Notes under the pieces: generated by a model
The model's database searches: none
What the model saw: only the letters and a program-made list of their open reading frames with translations
What the model was told of the DNA's origin: nothing
Part shown: one piece after another, positions 9,888-19,917 of the stretch
How the letters are laid out: each line of letters begins with the position of its first letter
How positions within the stretch are numbered: the first letter of the stretch is position 1
Made by a program: the position numbers and the translations under genes
Origin: an uncultured Oleiphilaceae bacterium
Lineage (GTDB): Bacteria > Pseudomonadota > Gammaproteobacteria > Pseudomonadales > Oleiphilaceae
Direction of reading: 5' to 3'
Assembly (NCBI GenBank): GCA_913060665.1
Contig: CAJXUY010000004.1
Span: forward strand, 227,943-291,942
Length of the DNA stretch: 64,000 nucleotides

Positions 9888-10172
9888 TTTCAAAAACCAC
9901 CCCAAATACAACATAATGAGAGCACTTAATAAGTACATTCCTTAAACTATATCAGAGATATAGCACATAGGATAACTGGATGGATCGTTCTCCAAGACTT
10001 TGTTAGTTATCTTATCATTCCATGCATCTTCACTAGGCAATATGTTGATATTTTCCTATAATAACAACTAACAGTATTTTTCATAAATAACTGTTCTTAT
10101 ATTTCCTATTTCTTAAACTCTCTTAACCTTAATTTTGAGGAAAAGAGAAGGATAATCACGGCGCGAAGGGAT

Positions 10173-11237
10173 ATGGCACATCACCACGATGATTTAAATC
10201 AGGCGGTACGATACTTAAAGCTCACACTGCCTGAAATGAGTAAACGGGAAGTACCCACAACGCCCGAAAACTATGCAGTGTGGTACGAATATGCATCTGG
10301 AACCAATCTAGAGCTAAAGAAAAAAATAGACAGCCTCATCAAAAAGAACACTCCTTTTTCAGAGAAGCTAAATAGCGATTTATATACTCAATATATCGAA
10401 AACGGCCAGCAAGTAGCCTTTGATGAGATTCGGGATAGCGTTAGACAAATCATTAATGAACTGCTGCTACAAGTTTCCGATGAAGGTGATGATCTAGGAG
10501 GTTATGCAAAATCGTTGGAGTTGTTTTCAGAAAAAGTAAGCGATACCGTTGACTCCAACACCATGAATCTTCTAATTACCGAACTACTGGCAGAAACCCG
10601 AAAAAGAGAAGAAGCTACACACAACCTTCAAGCCACACTCGACACCATGGCTCAAGAAATGACTCAACTGAGAGAAGAAGTTGAGCGCCTAAACGATGAA
10701 GCAAGCACCGACGCCCTTACACGAGTTAAAAACCGCAGGGCATTTAACATTGCGCTAGAGAAAGCCATATCAGCCAGTAAAATCGACTCTAGTCAATTAA
10801 CGCTCCTCATTCTGGATATTGACCATTTCAAACTATTTAATGATCAGTTTGGTCATATTACAGGCGATAAAGTGCTTCGCTTTGTCGCTACAATGCTACA
10901 AAAAAATGTGAAGGGTAACGACACCGTAGCACGATTTGGTGGTGAAGAGTTTGCAGTCATCCTACCTGAAACATCTTACGAAAATGCGTTATCGGTCGCC
11001 GAAAATGTGCGTACCCGCATTGCCGCCCAGATGCTCACAGACAGTGCTGCTAATGTTAAGTTAGGGTCTGTTAATGCGTCTATTGGCGTGGCAGATTATC
11101 GTTATGGCGAGAGCCCTGAAGAATTTATTCATCGTGCAGATCAATGCCTATATAAGGCGAAGAATAGCGGTCGTAACAGAGTGATCGGGGAGCGGGATAT
11201 TACTGAACAACCCGCATCAAAAGAACAAAGAATATAA
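10173..11237 (+). CDS. GGDEF diguanylate cyclase with N-terminal helical region
   Basis: A 354-residue soluble protein predicted to make cyclic di-GMP from two GTP. The first 190 residues are mostly helical, ending in a coiled-coil stretch (TLDTMAQEMTQLREEVERLN), and resemble the N-terminal region of many short proteobacterial diguanylate cyclases. The GGDEF domain spans about 175-340 with DALTRVKNRRAF, DIDHFKLFNDQFGH and an intact RFGGEEF. The inhibitory site upstream reads KGND rather than RxxD, so product inhibition may be weak. No membrane segment or known sensor domain is visible. It stands alone, rightward, between divergent and convergent neighbours. Confidence 0.92.
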   Translation: MAHHHDDLNQAVRYLKLTLPEMSKREVPTTPENYAVWYEYASGTNLELKKKIDSLIKKNTPFSEKLNSDLYTQYIENGQQVAFDEIRDSVRQIINELLLQVSDEGDDLGGYAKSLELFSEKVSDTVDSNTMNLLITELLAETRKREEATHNLQATLDTMAQEMTQLREEVERLNDEASTDALTRVKNRRAFNIALEKAISASKIDSSQLTLLILDIDHFKLFNDQFGHITGDKVLRFVATMLQKNVKGNDTVARFGGEEFAVILPETSYENALSVAENVRTRIAAQMLTDSAANVKLGSVNASIGVADYRYGESPEEFIHRADQCLYKAKNSGRNRVIGERDITEQPASKEQRI

Positions 11238-11316
11238 GCCTTTATTTCACAAAGAATTATACCCTATTAAGGGGCTGCAAGTCATAAACACGCCCCCTTT
11301 CTTTCAGTTCTAGCCT

Positions 11317-12231
<915 letters not shown>

Positions 12232-12236
12232 TCAAA

Positions 12237-14879
12237 CTAGAATGTTAGCTCTAGCTCTGGATCAACCATTAATAACTGCTCGCGAAACACTTGTTGGATA
12301 CGCGACAAGGACTCGTCATCATCCGCTTCAAACCGTAAAACCAAAGCAGGCGTAGTATTCGACGCTCTACACAACCCCCATCCATCAGCGTAGTCAACTC
12401 TAACACCGTCAATAGTAGAAATGTTTCCACCTTCAAAGTTGCCTTGAGCGCAAAGCGATTCTATCAAGCTAAACTTCCCTTCATCAGTCACCGAAATATT
12501 AATTTCTGGTGTACTCAAATCTTCGGGAAAACTCTCAAATACTTCGTTAGATGATCGTTCATCTATTCCCAGTACTTCCAACAATCGCGCTGCGCTATAC
12601 AAGCCATCATCAAAGCCATACCAGCGCTCTTTGAAGAACATGTGCCCACTCATCTCTCCGGCTAACAACGCGCCAGTCTCTTTCATTTTCGCTTTAATTA
12701 ACGAGTGGCCAGTCTTCCACATAACCGGACGGCCGCCATAACCACTTATCAGCCCATTCAAACGCCGTGAACACTTAACATCAAAAATAACATCAGCACC
12801 GGGGTTACGAGACACAACATCTTTTGCAAATAACATCAACAATCGATCAGGCCAGATAATCTTTCCGGTATTAGTCACAACTCCCACTCGGTCGCCGTCA
12901 CCATCAAACGCTATACCTAAGTCTGCGCCTTCTTCTTCAACCTTACGAATTAAATCCTGCAAATTTTCTGGCTTACCTGGGTCTGGGTGATGGTTTGGAA
13001 AAGTTCCATCAATATCACAATGCAGCGGAATCACTTCACACCCAAGCTCTTCTATTAATGAAGGGCCCAACTCCCCTGCCACACCGTTACCAGCATCGAC
13101 CACAACCTTAAGCGGGGCAGCCACCGCAATATCATTTAAAATGGTATCCAGATAGTCTCGACTAACATCCTGCTGACGAACCTGACCCGTACCATGCTCG
13201 TAATCCTGAACCAGAATTCGATCATAGAGCTTTTGGACATCATCACCCGCCAGAGTTTCCCCTCCCAGCATCATCTTAAAACCATTGTAGTTGGCCGGAT
13301 TATGACTACCCGTAATCATCACACCTGACCCGGTATTAAGCTGATGTGTCGCGAAATAAAGAACAGGAGTCGGCACCTGCCCTACATTAATGACCTCTCG
13401 CCCTGTTTTAACTAACCCACTGACTAGCGCTTCAGCTAACTCTGGACTAGATAAGCGTCCATCATAACCCACACAAACGGTTGCCTGACCTCGCTTGGCG
13501 GCCTCACTCCCTATCGCCAAGCCAATCTGGAACACGATTTCTGGGGTTAAGGTCTCTCCTACAATTCCACGAATATCATAAGCTCTAAATATTGACTGCG
13601 GTACTTCAACGGTACTTACCTCCGATTCAGTTAACAAATCATCACCCAGTCCATCCAGTGGGTCTACTCCGTCAGACGCCCCCAAACCCAACAGGTCATC
13701 ATCACCATCCATCATATCAATATCAAGATCGTCACTGCCCTGAAAAAGAGGGTCAGCATGATCTTTTTGTTCGACCACTTGAGCTTTTGCTTGTGCCTTT
13801 TTCGCCTCGGCAATCGAATCCATCTTTTTCTCAGCGGCTATCGATAGCCGCTGCATAATCGTCGCCATGGAGTGAAACATTACAAATTTTACGTCTGGCA
13901 TTTTTCGTTTTTCGGAATTAAACAAACTTTGAGCGTACTGAGTAACGAGCATTGACTCCTTTCTTAGGCTTTTAAATAACGATATTAATGGTAGCGCGAC
14001 CACTACCAAAGTCAGCACGACACAAACCGCTATTAATACCCAAAACATTCCGAGGTCGACAAAAGCCACTGATGATACTGCTGGCTGAAAACGAACCTGC
14101 CAATGCGGAACCGAAGTCGCTCTTGAAAGCACCTCTTCACTTCCGTTACCAATAGCCGCTATCACCTGCTCAGAGCTGCCAATCACCTGAACCAGACTCA
14201 GTTTTCCGGCATCAACACCAGACACCAATTTCAAGCTTTCTAACACTAGGCCTTTTTCAAACACGACTAACAACACACCCGAAATACTTCCCGATTGAGC
14301 ATTTTTAACGGGTACAGCAGCCTGTACTAACCAACTTTTGCCCCTTAAGAATGCTTCAGCGGGTGGGTTTTCACCGTTCTCAGCTTTCTTAATAAGGTCA
14401 AGACTTGAAAAGCCAAGCGGATTCTCAGACGCTTTATCACGCGTGGCCATTCCTCTTTTGAAGAAGTACACTTTGGACACGTAAGGTAAATAACCCTCTA
14501 TATTTCGTTCCATCAGCTCGCGTTTAGCCGCGTCGTAAAGAGCAGAGCTCACCACCTCTAAAGAGGCAATACTATCAAGCTCTCTTTTAACAAAACTTAC
14601 ACGCTGATCAATTTGAAGCTGCGCGCTCGACAATGCAAGTTCAGACATTGACTGGCTTACACTTTTCTCAGCAGCGGCTATGACGACCATTTGAATTAAA
14701 TAGCCCGCCAACACAATCACTAATAACGAGCCCCCTAAAGCCATGTATAGAGGAGGCGTTAACCGTTTAAATTTGGCGCCTGCGGATTTACCACTCTTCT
14801 TTTTTATTGCTTTTGCTTTAGCCTTCTCATCGACCACCGAAGCATTGTCTTCTGGTTTGTTCTTTTTACCGAGCTTCAT
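12237..14879 (-). CDS. algC: Long-form phosphomannomutase/phosphoglucomutase AlgC with N-terminal membrane module
   Basis: 880 residues. The C-terminal half (about 430-880) is an alpha-D-phosphohexomutase: IFRAYDIRGIVGE at the start, the phosphoserine loop TGSHNPANYNG, the metal loop DGDGDR, the sugar loop GEMSGH and the phosphate-binding RASNTTP. It interconverts mannose or glucose 1- and 6-phosphates and feeds LPS and exopolysaccharide sugar nucleotides. The N-terminal half has a basic cytoplasmic tail, a transmembrane helix near 45-70, a roughly 200-residue periplasmic region and a second helix near 275-300. It then has an acidic linker rich in Asp and Gly. This is the layout of a sensor module. 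Long AlgC forms occur in Pseudomonas and relatives; what the module senses is not known to me. It lies between argB and dut. Confidence 0.93.
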   Translation of the reverse strand: MKLGKKNKPEDNASVVDEKAKAKAIKKKSGKSAGAKFKRLTPPLYMALGGSLLVIVLAGYLIQMVVIAAAEKSVSQSMSELALSSAQLQIDQRVSFVKRELDSIASLEVVSSALYDAAKRELMERNIEGYLPYVSKVYFFKRGMATRDKASENPLGFSSLDLIKKAENGENPPAEAFLRGKSWLVQAAVPVKNAQSGSISGVLLVVFEKGLVLESLKLVSGVDAGKLSLVQVIGSSEQVIAAIGNGSEEVLSRATSVPHWQVRFQPAVSSVAFVDLGMFWVLIAVCVVLTLVVVALPLISLFKSLRKESMLVTQYAQSLFNSEKRKMPDVKFVMFHSMATIMQRLSIAAEKKMDSIAEAKKAQAKAQVVEQKDHADPLFQGSDDLDIDMMDGDDDLLGLGASDGVDPLDGLGDDLLTESEVSTVEVPQSIFRAYDIRGIVGETLTPEIVFQIGLAIGSEAAKRGQATVCVGYDGRLSSPELAEALVSGLVKTGREVINVGQVPTPVLYFATHQLNTGSGVMITGSHNPANYNGFKMMLGGETLAGDDVQKLYDRILVQDYEHGTGQVRQQDVSRDYLDTILNDIAVAAPLKVVVDAGNGVAGELGPSLIEELGCEVIPLHCDIDGTFPNHHPDPGKPENLQDLIRKVEEEGADLGIAFDGDGDRVGVVTNTGKIIWPDRLLMLFAKDVVSRNPGADVIFDVKCSRRLNGLISGYGGRPVMWKTGHSLIKAKMKETGALLAGEMSGHMFFKERWYGFDDGLYSAARLLEVLGIDERSSNEVFESFPEDLSTPEINISVTDEGKFSLIESLCAQGNFEGGNISTIDGVRVDYADGWGLCRASNTTPALVLRFEADDDESLSRIQQVFREQLLMVDPELELTF

Positions 14880-15036
14880 AAGGTTTCCCTGTAATGCAAC
14901 GTTAAACTCTTAGTCACGTGCCAAATCATAACAAGATGAATCAAAATACTAATAAGTGTAGATCAGCTGTCAAAAATTGCGCCAACCCTATATAAATACA
15001 TACGCAAACCCCACACAACCTTACACCCAAAAGTAA

Positions 15037-15498
15037 CTAGTGTGTACCAGTTGAACCAAACCCCCCTTCACCTCTATGACTATCGCCAAACTCATTTACG
15101 ATCTCAAACTCAGCCTGAACAACCGGAACTAACACCATCTGCGCAATTCGTTCACCAATATTGATCGTAAAAGGCTTATCCCCTCGGTTCCAGCATGAAA
15201 CCATTAACTGCCCCTGATAATCAGAATCAATCAGCCCCACCAAGTTTCCTAAGACAATACCATGCTTATGCCCTAACCCAGAGCGCGGCAGTAAAACCGC
15301 TGCAAGGCTAGGGTCTTCTATGTAGATAGCCATACCCGTAGGTACCAATATCGTTTCACCCGGAAGGATTTCAATCGATGCTTCCAGGCACGCCCTCAAG
15401 TCAATACCCGCAGACCCTTCGGTCGCATAAGCTGGCATTGGTATTTCATTCCCGAGTCGGGAATCCATAATTTTTAACTGAAGGTTCTTCTTGGACAT
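15037..15498 (-). CDS. dut: dUTP diphosphatase Dut
   Basis: A 153-residue trimeric dUTPase that hydrolyses dUTP to dUMP and pyrophosphate, supplying thymidylate synthesis and keeping uracil out of DNA. All five family motifs are present in order: [40 protein letters not shown] and the glycine-rich C-terminal arm [11 protein letters not shown]. Length is standard. It sits between coaBC and algC on the same strand, as in Pseudomonas. Confidence 0.97.
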   Translation of the reverse strand: MSKKNLQLKIMDSRLGNEIPMPAYATEGSAGIDLRACLEASIEILPGETILVPTGMAIYIEDPSLAAVLLPRSGLGHKHGIVLGNLVGLIDSDYQGQLMVSCWNRGDKPFTINIGERIAQMVLVPVVQAEFEIVNEFGDSHRGEGGFGSTGTH

Positions 15499-15574
15499 AA
15501 CTTAGTTCTCAATAAATATATAACATTCAAGCAATAAAACACGCATATGTGGCGGGTAATGGATAAACTAGAGT

Positions 15575-16783
15575 CTATTTTTCGTGCATGCACCCCATAT
15601 TGGAGACGATAAGCTCAACAATATTACCCGCTAATAACGATTTGCTTTGCAGGGAAAATGTCTCACTCCCCCCCTCCCACAATACCGTAACCGCATTATT
15701 TTCACTGTTAAAACCTATTCTCTGATCAGAAACATCATTGGCCACTATCATATCCAGATTTTTTTTCTGTAGTTTCCCTTCAGCATAAGCCACAACATTT
15801 TGAGTCTCGGCAGCAAACCCCACCGTAAACGGCTTGTTTTTACGCGATGCAATTGATGCCACAATATCGGGATTTTTGATCAACTCAACTACCATCTTCT
15901 CTTGGTTTTTTTTGATTTTTTGCCTTGGGACATCTTCTGGCCGATAATCTGCGACGGCCGCCGCCGCAATAAATATATCGCACTGCTGGTCGGCAGCACT
16001 ATCAGCAGCATCTAACATCTCAACGGCTGAAGAGACAGACGTAAATTTCACCCCATTAGGTACAGGCAACGCAACAGGGCCTGATATAAGTTCAACTGAA
16101 GCACCTGCTTCCCTTGCAGCTACGGCTAAAGCATAACCCATTTTCCCCGAACTGTGATTGGACACATATCTAACCGGGTCAATAGCCTCTCTTGTGGGGC
16201 CTGCAGTAATAACCACCGTCTTGCCGCACAATGGGCCATCAGAAAAATACTGAGCAATACATGAACATAACTGCTCAGGCTCGAGCATTCGACCTAACCC
16301 GACATCACCACAGGCTTGAGCGCCGTTTCCCGGTCCCCAAACACAAACATTAGCATCTTGCCCTAACGCCGCTATATTTCGCTGAGTGCGACTATTTTTC
16401 CACATCGCCTGATTCATAGCAGGCGCAATAGCAACCGTTGCCTCTGTTGCCAAACATAGCGTTGTTAACAGGTCGCTTGCCATCCCTGCTGATAATCGAG
16501 CAATAAAGTCAGCGGAGGCCGGTGCAACTACAATCAAGTCTGCCCACTTCGCTAGCTCAATGTGCCCCATTCCCGCTTCGGCGTCCGTATCTAAAAGCGT
16601 TGTATGGACTGGGTTACCCGATAATGCCTGCATCGTCAGAGGCGTAATAAACTCCAGTCCTCCTGCAGTCATGACCACACGTATATCTGCACCTGATTTT
16701 ATCAGTAGCCTGACAAGCTCCGCGGATTTATAAGCCGCAATGCCACCCGTTATGCCTACTAGTATTCGACGACCATTTAACAT
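15575..16783 (-). CDS. coaBC: Bifunctional phosphopantothenoylcysteine decarboxylase/synthetase CoaBC (Dfp)
   Basis: Two-domain coenzyme A enzyme, 402 residues from the ATG at 16783. A start at 16822 would add 13 residues not typical of the family. The N-terminal flavoprotein decarboxylase (CoaC, about 1-190) has GITGGIAAYKSAELVRLL, the active-site LAKWADLIVVAPASADF and APAMNQAMW. The C-terminal synthetase (CoaB) has VITAGPTREAIDPVRYVSN, AAAVADYRP and GFAAET. It adds cysteine to 4'-phosphopantothenate and then decarboxylates the product. Upstream and divergent is radC; downstream on the same strand is dut. Confidence 0.95.
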   Translation of the reverse strand: MLNGRRILVGITGGIAAYKSAELVRLLIKSGADIRVVMTAGGLEFITPLTMQALSGNPVHTTLLDTDAEAGMGHIELAKWADLIVVAPASADFIARLSAGMASDLLTTLCLATEATVAIAPAMNQAMWKNSRTQRNIAALGQDANVCVWGPGNGAQACGDVGLGRMLEPEQLCSCIAQYFSDGPLCGKTVVITAGPTREAIDPVRYVSNHSSGKMGYALAVAAREAGASVELISGPVALPVPNGVKFTSVSSAVEMLDAADSAADQQCDIFIAAAAVADYRPEDVPRQKIKKNQEKMVVELIKNPDIVASIASRKNKPFTVGFAAETQNVVAYAEGKLQKKNLDMIVANDVSDQRIGFNSENNAVTVLWEGGSETFSLQSKSLLAGNIVELIVSNMGCMHEK

Positions 16784-16961
16784 AAGAACTGCACATCCAA
16801 TAATATCAGAACCGCACACCATAATTGTGACGTTAAGATAACATCTGAATGATCTTTTTTCACTCCATCATTACATTCAAGTACCTACTTCAGTTACAAT
16901 TTTTGTCTGGTTACGGAAAACCATTTAATTTTTAGCACCACCAAATATACAAGGATGTGAC

Positions 16962-17636
16962 ATGCCTATATCAGACTGGCCCAGTAATGAGCGACCACGA
17001 GAGAAGTTACTAGAAAAAGGACCTCTCGCCTTAAGTGATGCAGAATTACTCGCAATATTTTTACGTACCGGAGTACCCGGAAAAACAGCAGTGGATCTTT
17101 CCCGAGAACTACTCGTTCGATTCGGCAGCCTAAGAGCGCTACTTTCCTCATCCCTTGAAGAGTTTTGCTCAGCACCGGGCTTAGGCAGCGCAAAGTACGC
17201 CCAACTCCAAGCAACACTTGAAATGGGCAAACGGCACATGCAAGAGCAACTGCAGAGTGAAAGCGCCTTGACTAGCCCCCTACTGACTCGAAACTATTTA
17301 CAAGCGAAATTGATCGGCCGCCCCTACGAAGTATTTTGCTGCCTTTACCTTGATAATCAACATCGCGTTATTAAGTTCGAAGAACTATTTAGAGGTACTA
17401 TTGATGGCGCCAGTGTGTACCCGCGAGAAGTGGTTAAAAACACCTTAGATAATCAAGCCGCCGCAATCATCTTTGCACACAACCACCCCTCTGGTGTCGC
17501 AGAACCTAGCACTGCAGACCAGCAAATCACCAAGCGGCTAATTTCTGCACTTGCTTTAATTGATGTAAGGGTTTTAGACCATATTATCATCGGTAATGGA
17601 GAGGTCACATCATTTGCAGAAAGAGGGTTACTATAA
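16962..17636 (+). CDS. radC: RadC-family JAB/MPN-domain protein
   Basis: 224 residues. An N-terminal helix-hairpin-helix region (about 1-100, with [14 protein letters not shown] and the second hairpin [14 protein letters not shown]) precedes an MPN/JAB domain. The metal motif HNHPSG followed by PSTADQQIT lies at about residues 172-186. The old link to DNA repair has been withdrawn for E. coli RadC and the function remains unsettled. The ATG at 16962 gives the usual family start ([17 protein letters not shown]). It is divergent from coaBC and precedes rpmB, the standard gammaproteobacterial order. Confidence 0.95.
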   Translation: MPISDWPSNERPREKLLEKGPLALSDAELLAIFLRTGVPGKTAVDLSRELLVRFGSLRALLSSSLEEFCSAPGLGSAKYAQLQATLEMGKRHMQEQLQSESALTSPLLTRNYLQAKLIGRPYEVFCCLYLDNQHRVIKFEELFRGTIDGASVYPREVVKNTLDNQAAAIIFAHNHPSGVAEPSTADQQITKRLISALALIDVRVLDHIIIGNGEVTSFAERGLL

Positions 17637-17730
17637 TCAAGCCTCAGAATTGTTATTTTAGGGCCATGTCATATAAATAATAATTCATCGCCTAAAAAGC
17701 ATCATTTTTCACCTTTAAATCACGTTTTTT

Positions 17731-17759
17731 TTGCCATTAATTATGGTTTCTGGTATAAA
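17731..17759 (+). promoter_or_regulatory. Sigma-70-type promoter of rpmB-rpmG
   Basis: TTGCCA at 17731-17736 and TATAAA at 17754-17759 are separated by exactly 17 bases, with a TG one base before the -10 box (extended -10). The spacing and both boxes are close to consensus. It stands about 90 bases ahead of rpmB, and no other rightward gene intervenes. Confidence 0.65.
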
Positions 17760-17849
17760 GGCGGGCTCCTTGGCTATGACTCACATTTAGTCAAGCCAAA
17801 GTAAAAGTTTCAATAGTTACCAACAGACAGTTGGAGACGAGGTCAGGAT

Positions 17850-18086
17850 ATGTCAAGAGTTTGTCAGGTTACAGGAAAAAGACCTGTAGCTGGAAATAAC
17901 GTTTCTCACGCAAAGAATCACACTAAGCGCCGCTTTCTGCCAAATTTGCAGAGCCATCGCTTTTGGATAGAAGGCGAAAAGCGTTTTGTTAAGTTGCGTG
18001 TATCCACTAAAGGAATGCGTATAATCGACAAGAAAGGTATCGAGCAAGTATTGTCCGATATGCGTTCACGTGGCGAAAAAATCTAA
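17850..18086 (+). CDS. rpmB: Ribosomal protein bL28
   Basis: A 78-residue protein of the large ribosomal subunit. It begins [20 protein letters not shown] and contains the conserved NLQSHRFW and [16 protein letters not shown] segments; length and sequence match gammaproteobacterial bL28. It has only one cysteine, so it is not the zinc-ribbon form. A good Shine-Dalgarno (GAGACGAGG) lies before the ATG. rpmG follows after 11 bases. Confidence 0.98.
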   Translation: MSRVCQVTGKRPVAGNNVSHAKNHTKRRFLPNLQSHRFWIEGEKRFVKLRVSTKGMRIIDKKGIEQVLSDMRSRGEKI

Positions 18087-18097
18087 GGAGCTTAGAG

Positions 18098-18253
18098 ATG
18101 CGCGATAAAATTAAGTTAGTTTCATCTGCAGGCACCGGTCACTTCTACACGACCGACAAGAACAAGCGTAACATGCCAGAAAAGATGGAAATCAAAAAGT
18201 TTGATCCAGTTGTTCGTAAGCACGTACCTTACAAAGAAGCCAAAATTAAGTAA
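18098..18253 (+). CDS. rpmG: Ribosomal protein bL33
   Basis: A 51-codon gene. The protein begins [19 protein letters not shown] and ends [12 protein letters not shown]. It matches bL33 of Gammaproteobacteria in full length and has no cysteines, the zinc-independent form. AAGGAG lies 8 bases before the ATG. It is the second gene of the rpmB-rpmG operon and is followed by a strong intrinsic terminator. Confidence 0.97.
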   Translation: MRDKIKLVSSAGTGHFYTTDKNKRNMPEKMEIKKFDPVVRKHVPYKEAKIK

Positions 18254-18316
18254 TTAATTAGGCCTCTAATCTGGCAAAGCTCTAACCGGCCAATACCAGA
18301 AGCGCTTAAGAATACG

Positions 18317-18345
18317 AAAAACCTCGCATTATGCGAGGTTTTTTT
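18317..18345 (+). terminator. Intrinsic terminator of rpmB-rpmG
   Basis: A perfect 8-base-pair stem (ACCTCGCA / TGCGAGGT) with a TTA loop sits in an A-run before and a T-run after it. It lies 64 bases past the rpmG stop. Confidence 0.9.
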
Positions 18346-18382
18346 ATGCGTCAATGCGAATAGCAGACATTCTTGCAAGCAT

Positions 18383-18413
18383 AAAAAAGCCGCATCAAAA
18401 GTGCGGCTTTTTT
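18383..18413 (-). terminator. Intrinsic terminator downstream of maeB, probably bidirectional
   Basis: AAAGCCGCA and TGCGGCTTT pair across a 7-base loop, with A and T runs on both sides, so it can work in both directions. It lies 22 bases past the maeB stop and backs up the rpmG terminator from the other side. Confidence 0.8.
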
Positions 18414-18435
18414 AGCTTCACAGCGCTTTCGACAT

Positions 18436-19701
18436 TTAGATAATATCGTCAACAGAATTAAGCGGATAATGCGCTGGATAAGGCTGATTAGCCACACCAG
18501 AGTCAACCGCTGCTTTAGCAACAGCAGCAGAAACAACCGTCAACAAGCGAGTATCCAGAGGCTTAGGAATAATATTATCCTTGCCATACTCTAACGCCTC
18601 GCCACCGTATGCATCAATCACTTCCTGCGGCACAGGCTCTTTTGCGAGATCCTTAATCGCATGAACAGCAGCAACCTTCATTTCTTCATTTATAACCTTA
18701 GCGCGAACATCTAATGCTCCACGGAAGATAAAAGGGAAGCCCAAAACGTTATTTACCTGATTAGGGTAATCAGAACGCCCTGTTGCCATAATCAAGTCAT
18801 CACGCGCAGCCAAAGCAGTTTCAACAGCGATTTCTGGATCAGGGTTAGAACATGCAAAAACAACAGGGTTAGGCGCCATTGTTTTCAACACTTCAGCTGG
18901 CAATAAGTTCGGCCCAGACAAGCCAACAAATACGTCAGCACCGTCACAAGCATCCGCCAAAGTACGCTTATCAGTATCATTAACAAACATTGCCTTATAC
19001 TGATTTAAGTCTTCACGACCAGAGTGAATAACACCTTTACGATCCAACATATAAATATTTTCTGAAGCAGCACCACAACTAATAAGCAACTTCATACATG
19101 CAACAGCAGCGGCACCAGCACCAAGACATACGATTTTAGCTTCTTCAATTTTCTTGCCTTGCAACTCAAGCGCATTCAACATACCAGCAGCTGTCACAAT
19201 AGCAGTACCATGCTGATCATCATGGAATACAGGGATATCGCACTGCTCAATCAATATACGCTCAATCTCAAAACACTCTGGCGCTTTGATATCTTCAAGA
19301 TTAATACCACCAAACGTATCCGCTATACGTCGCACAGTATCTATAAATGCCTGAGGGCTTTCAGAGTTTACTTCGATATCAAATACATCAATACCGGCAA
19401 AGCGCTTAAATAAAACACCCTTACCTTCCATTACAGGCTTACTTGCCAAAGGACCAAGATTCCCTAACCCAAGAATCGCAGAACCATCAGAAATTACAGC
19501 AACCAAGTTACCCTTAGCCGTATATTTGTAAGCATTTTCGGGATCTTTAGCGATCTCACGAACAGGCTCTGCTACTCCAGGACTATAAGCCAAAGACAAA
19601 TCTCTGGAAGTTTCTGTTGGCTTACTGATTTCTACACTAATTTTACCCGCTCTTGGATTTGCGTGGTAATCGAGTGCAGCTTGCTTCATATCTTCAGACA
19701 T
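18436..19701 (-). CDS. maeB: Malic enzyme without phosphotransacetylase domain (MaeB type)
   Basis: 421 residues. It oxidatively decarboxylates malate to pyruvate with NAD(P). It opens with ALDYHANPRAGKISV and has SLAYSPGVAEPV and the catalytic/metal region VFHDDQHGTAIV. The Rossmann loop is CLGAGAAAVACMKLL, and GRSDYPNQVNN marks the C-terminal part. It matches the malic half of MaeB, but stops at 421 residues rather than about 760, so the inactive phosphotransacetylase-like domain of E. coli MaeB is absent. Short forms are normal in Pseudomonas relatives. Cofactor preference cannot be read with confidence. The gene lies between two terminators and is likely its own unit. Confidence 0.92.
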   Translation of the reverse strand: MSEDMKQAALDYHANPRAGKISVEISKPTETSRDLSLAYSPGVAEPVREIAKDPENAYKYTAKGNLVAVISDGSAILGLGNLGPLASKPVMEGKGVLFKRFAGIDVFDIEVNSESPQAFIDTVRRIADTFGGINLEDIKAPECFEIERILIEQCDIPVFHDDQHGTAIVTAAGMLNALELQGKKIEEAKIVCLGAGAAAVACMKLLISCGAASENIYMLDRKGVIHSGREDLNQYKAMFVNDTDKRTLADACDGADVFVGLSGPNLLPAEVLKTMAPNPVVFACSNPDPEIAVETALAARDDLIMATGRSDYPNQVNNVLGFPFIFRGALDVRAKVINEEMKVAAVHAIKDLAKEPVPQEVIDAYGGEALEYGKDNIIPKPLDTRLLTVVSAAVAKAAVDSGVANQPYPAHYPLNSVDDII

Positions 19702-19917
19702 TGCTTCTTTTCCGTCTTGACGTTAATTAAATCAGGAAAATCATCAGGGATGTTTCCCTCTCACCTTTCTCAGCGAGCCTGACTATTACTTAGCCACGGG
19801 CGCGATATTATCCCTTGTTTCACTTTTTCACACAAGGGGCTGCACAAAACAACAAAGAGGGTTAACCTAGACATTTGACCTAACGCATATTTTCAGGGAA
19901 ACCCAGCCCACTCATCA

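Noticed and set aside
11269..11300. Terminator between the diguanylate cyclase gene and argB
   Set aside because: AAGGGGC and GCCCC(C)CTT could pair, but the loop is 16 bases and the T-run is broken; too weak to list.
18436..19701. Malic enzyme truncated by mutation
   Set aside because: The missing C-terminal phosphotransacetylase-like domain is a normal feature of short MaeB forms, and a terminator follows directly after the stop.
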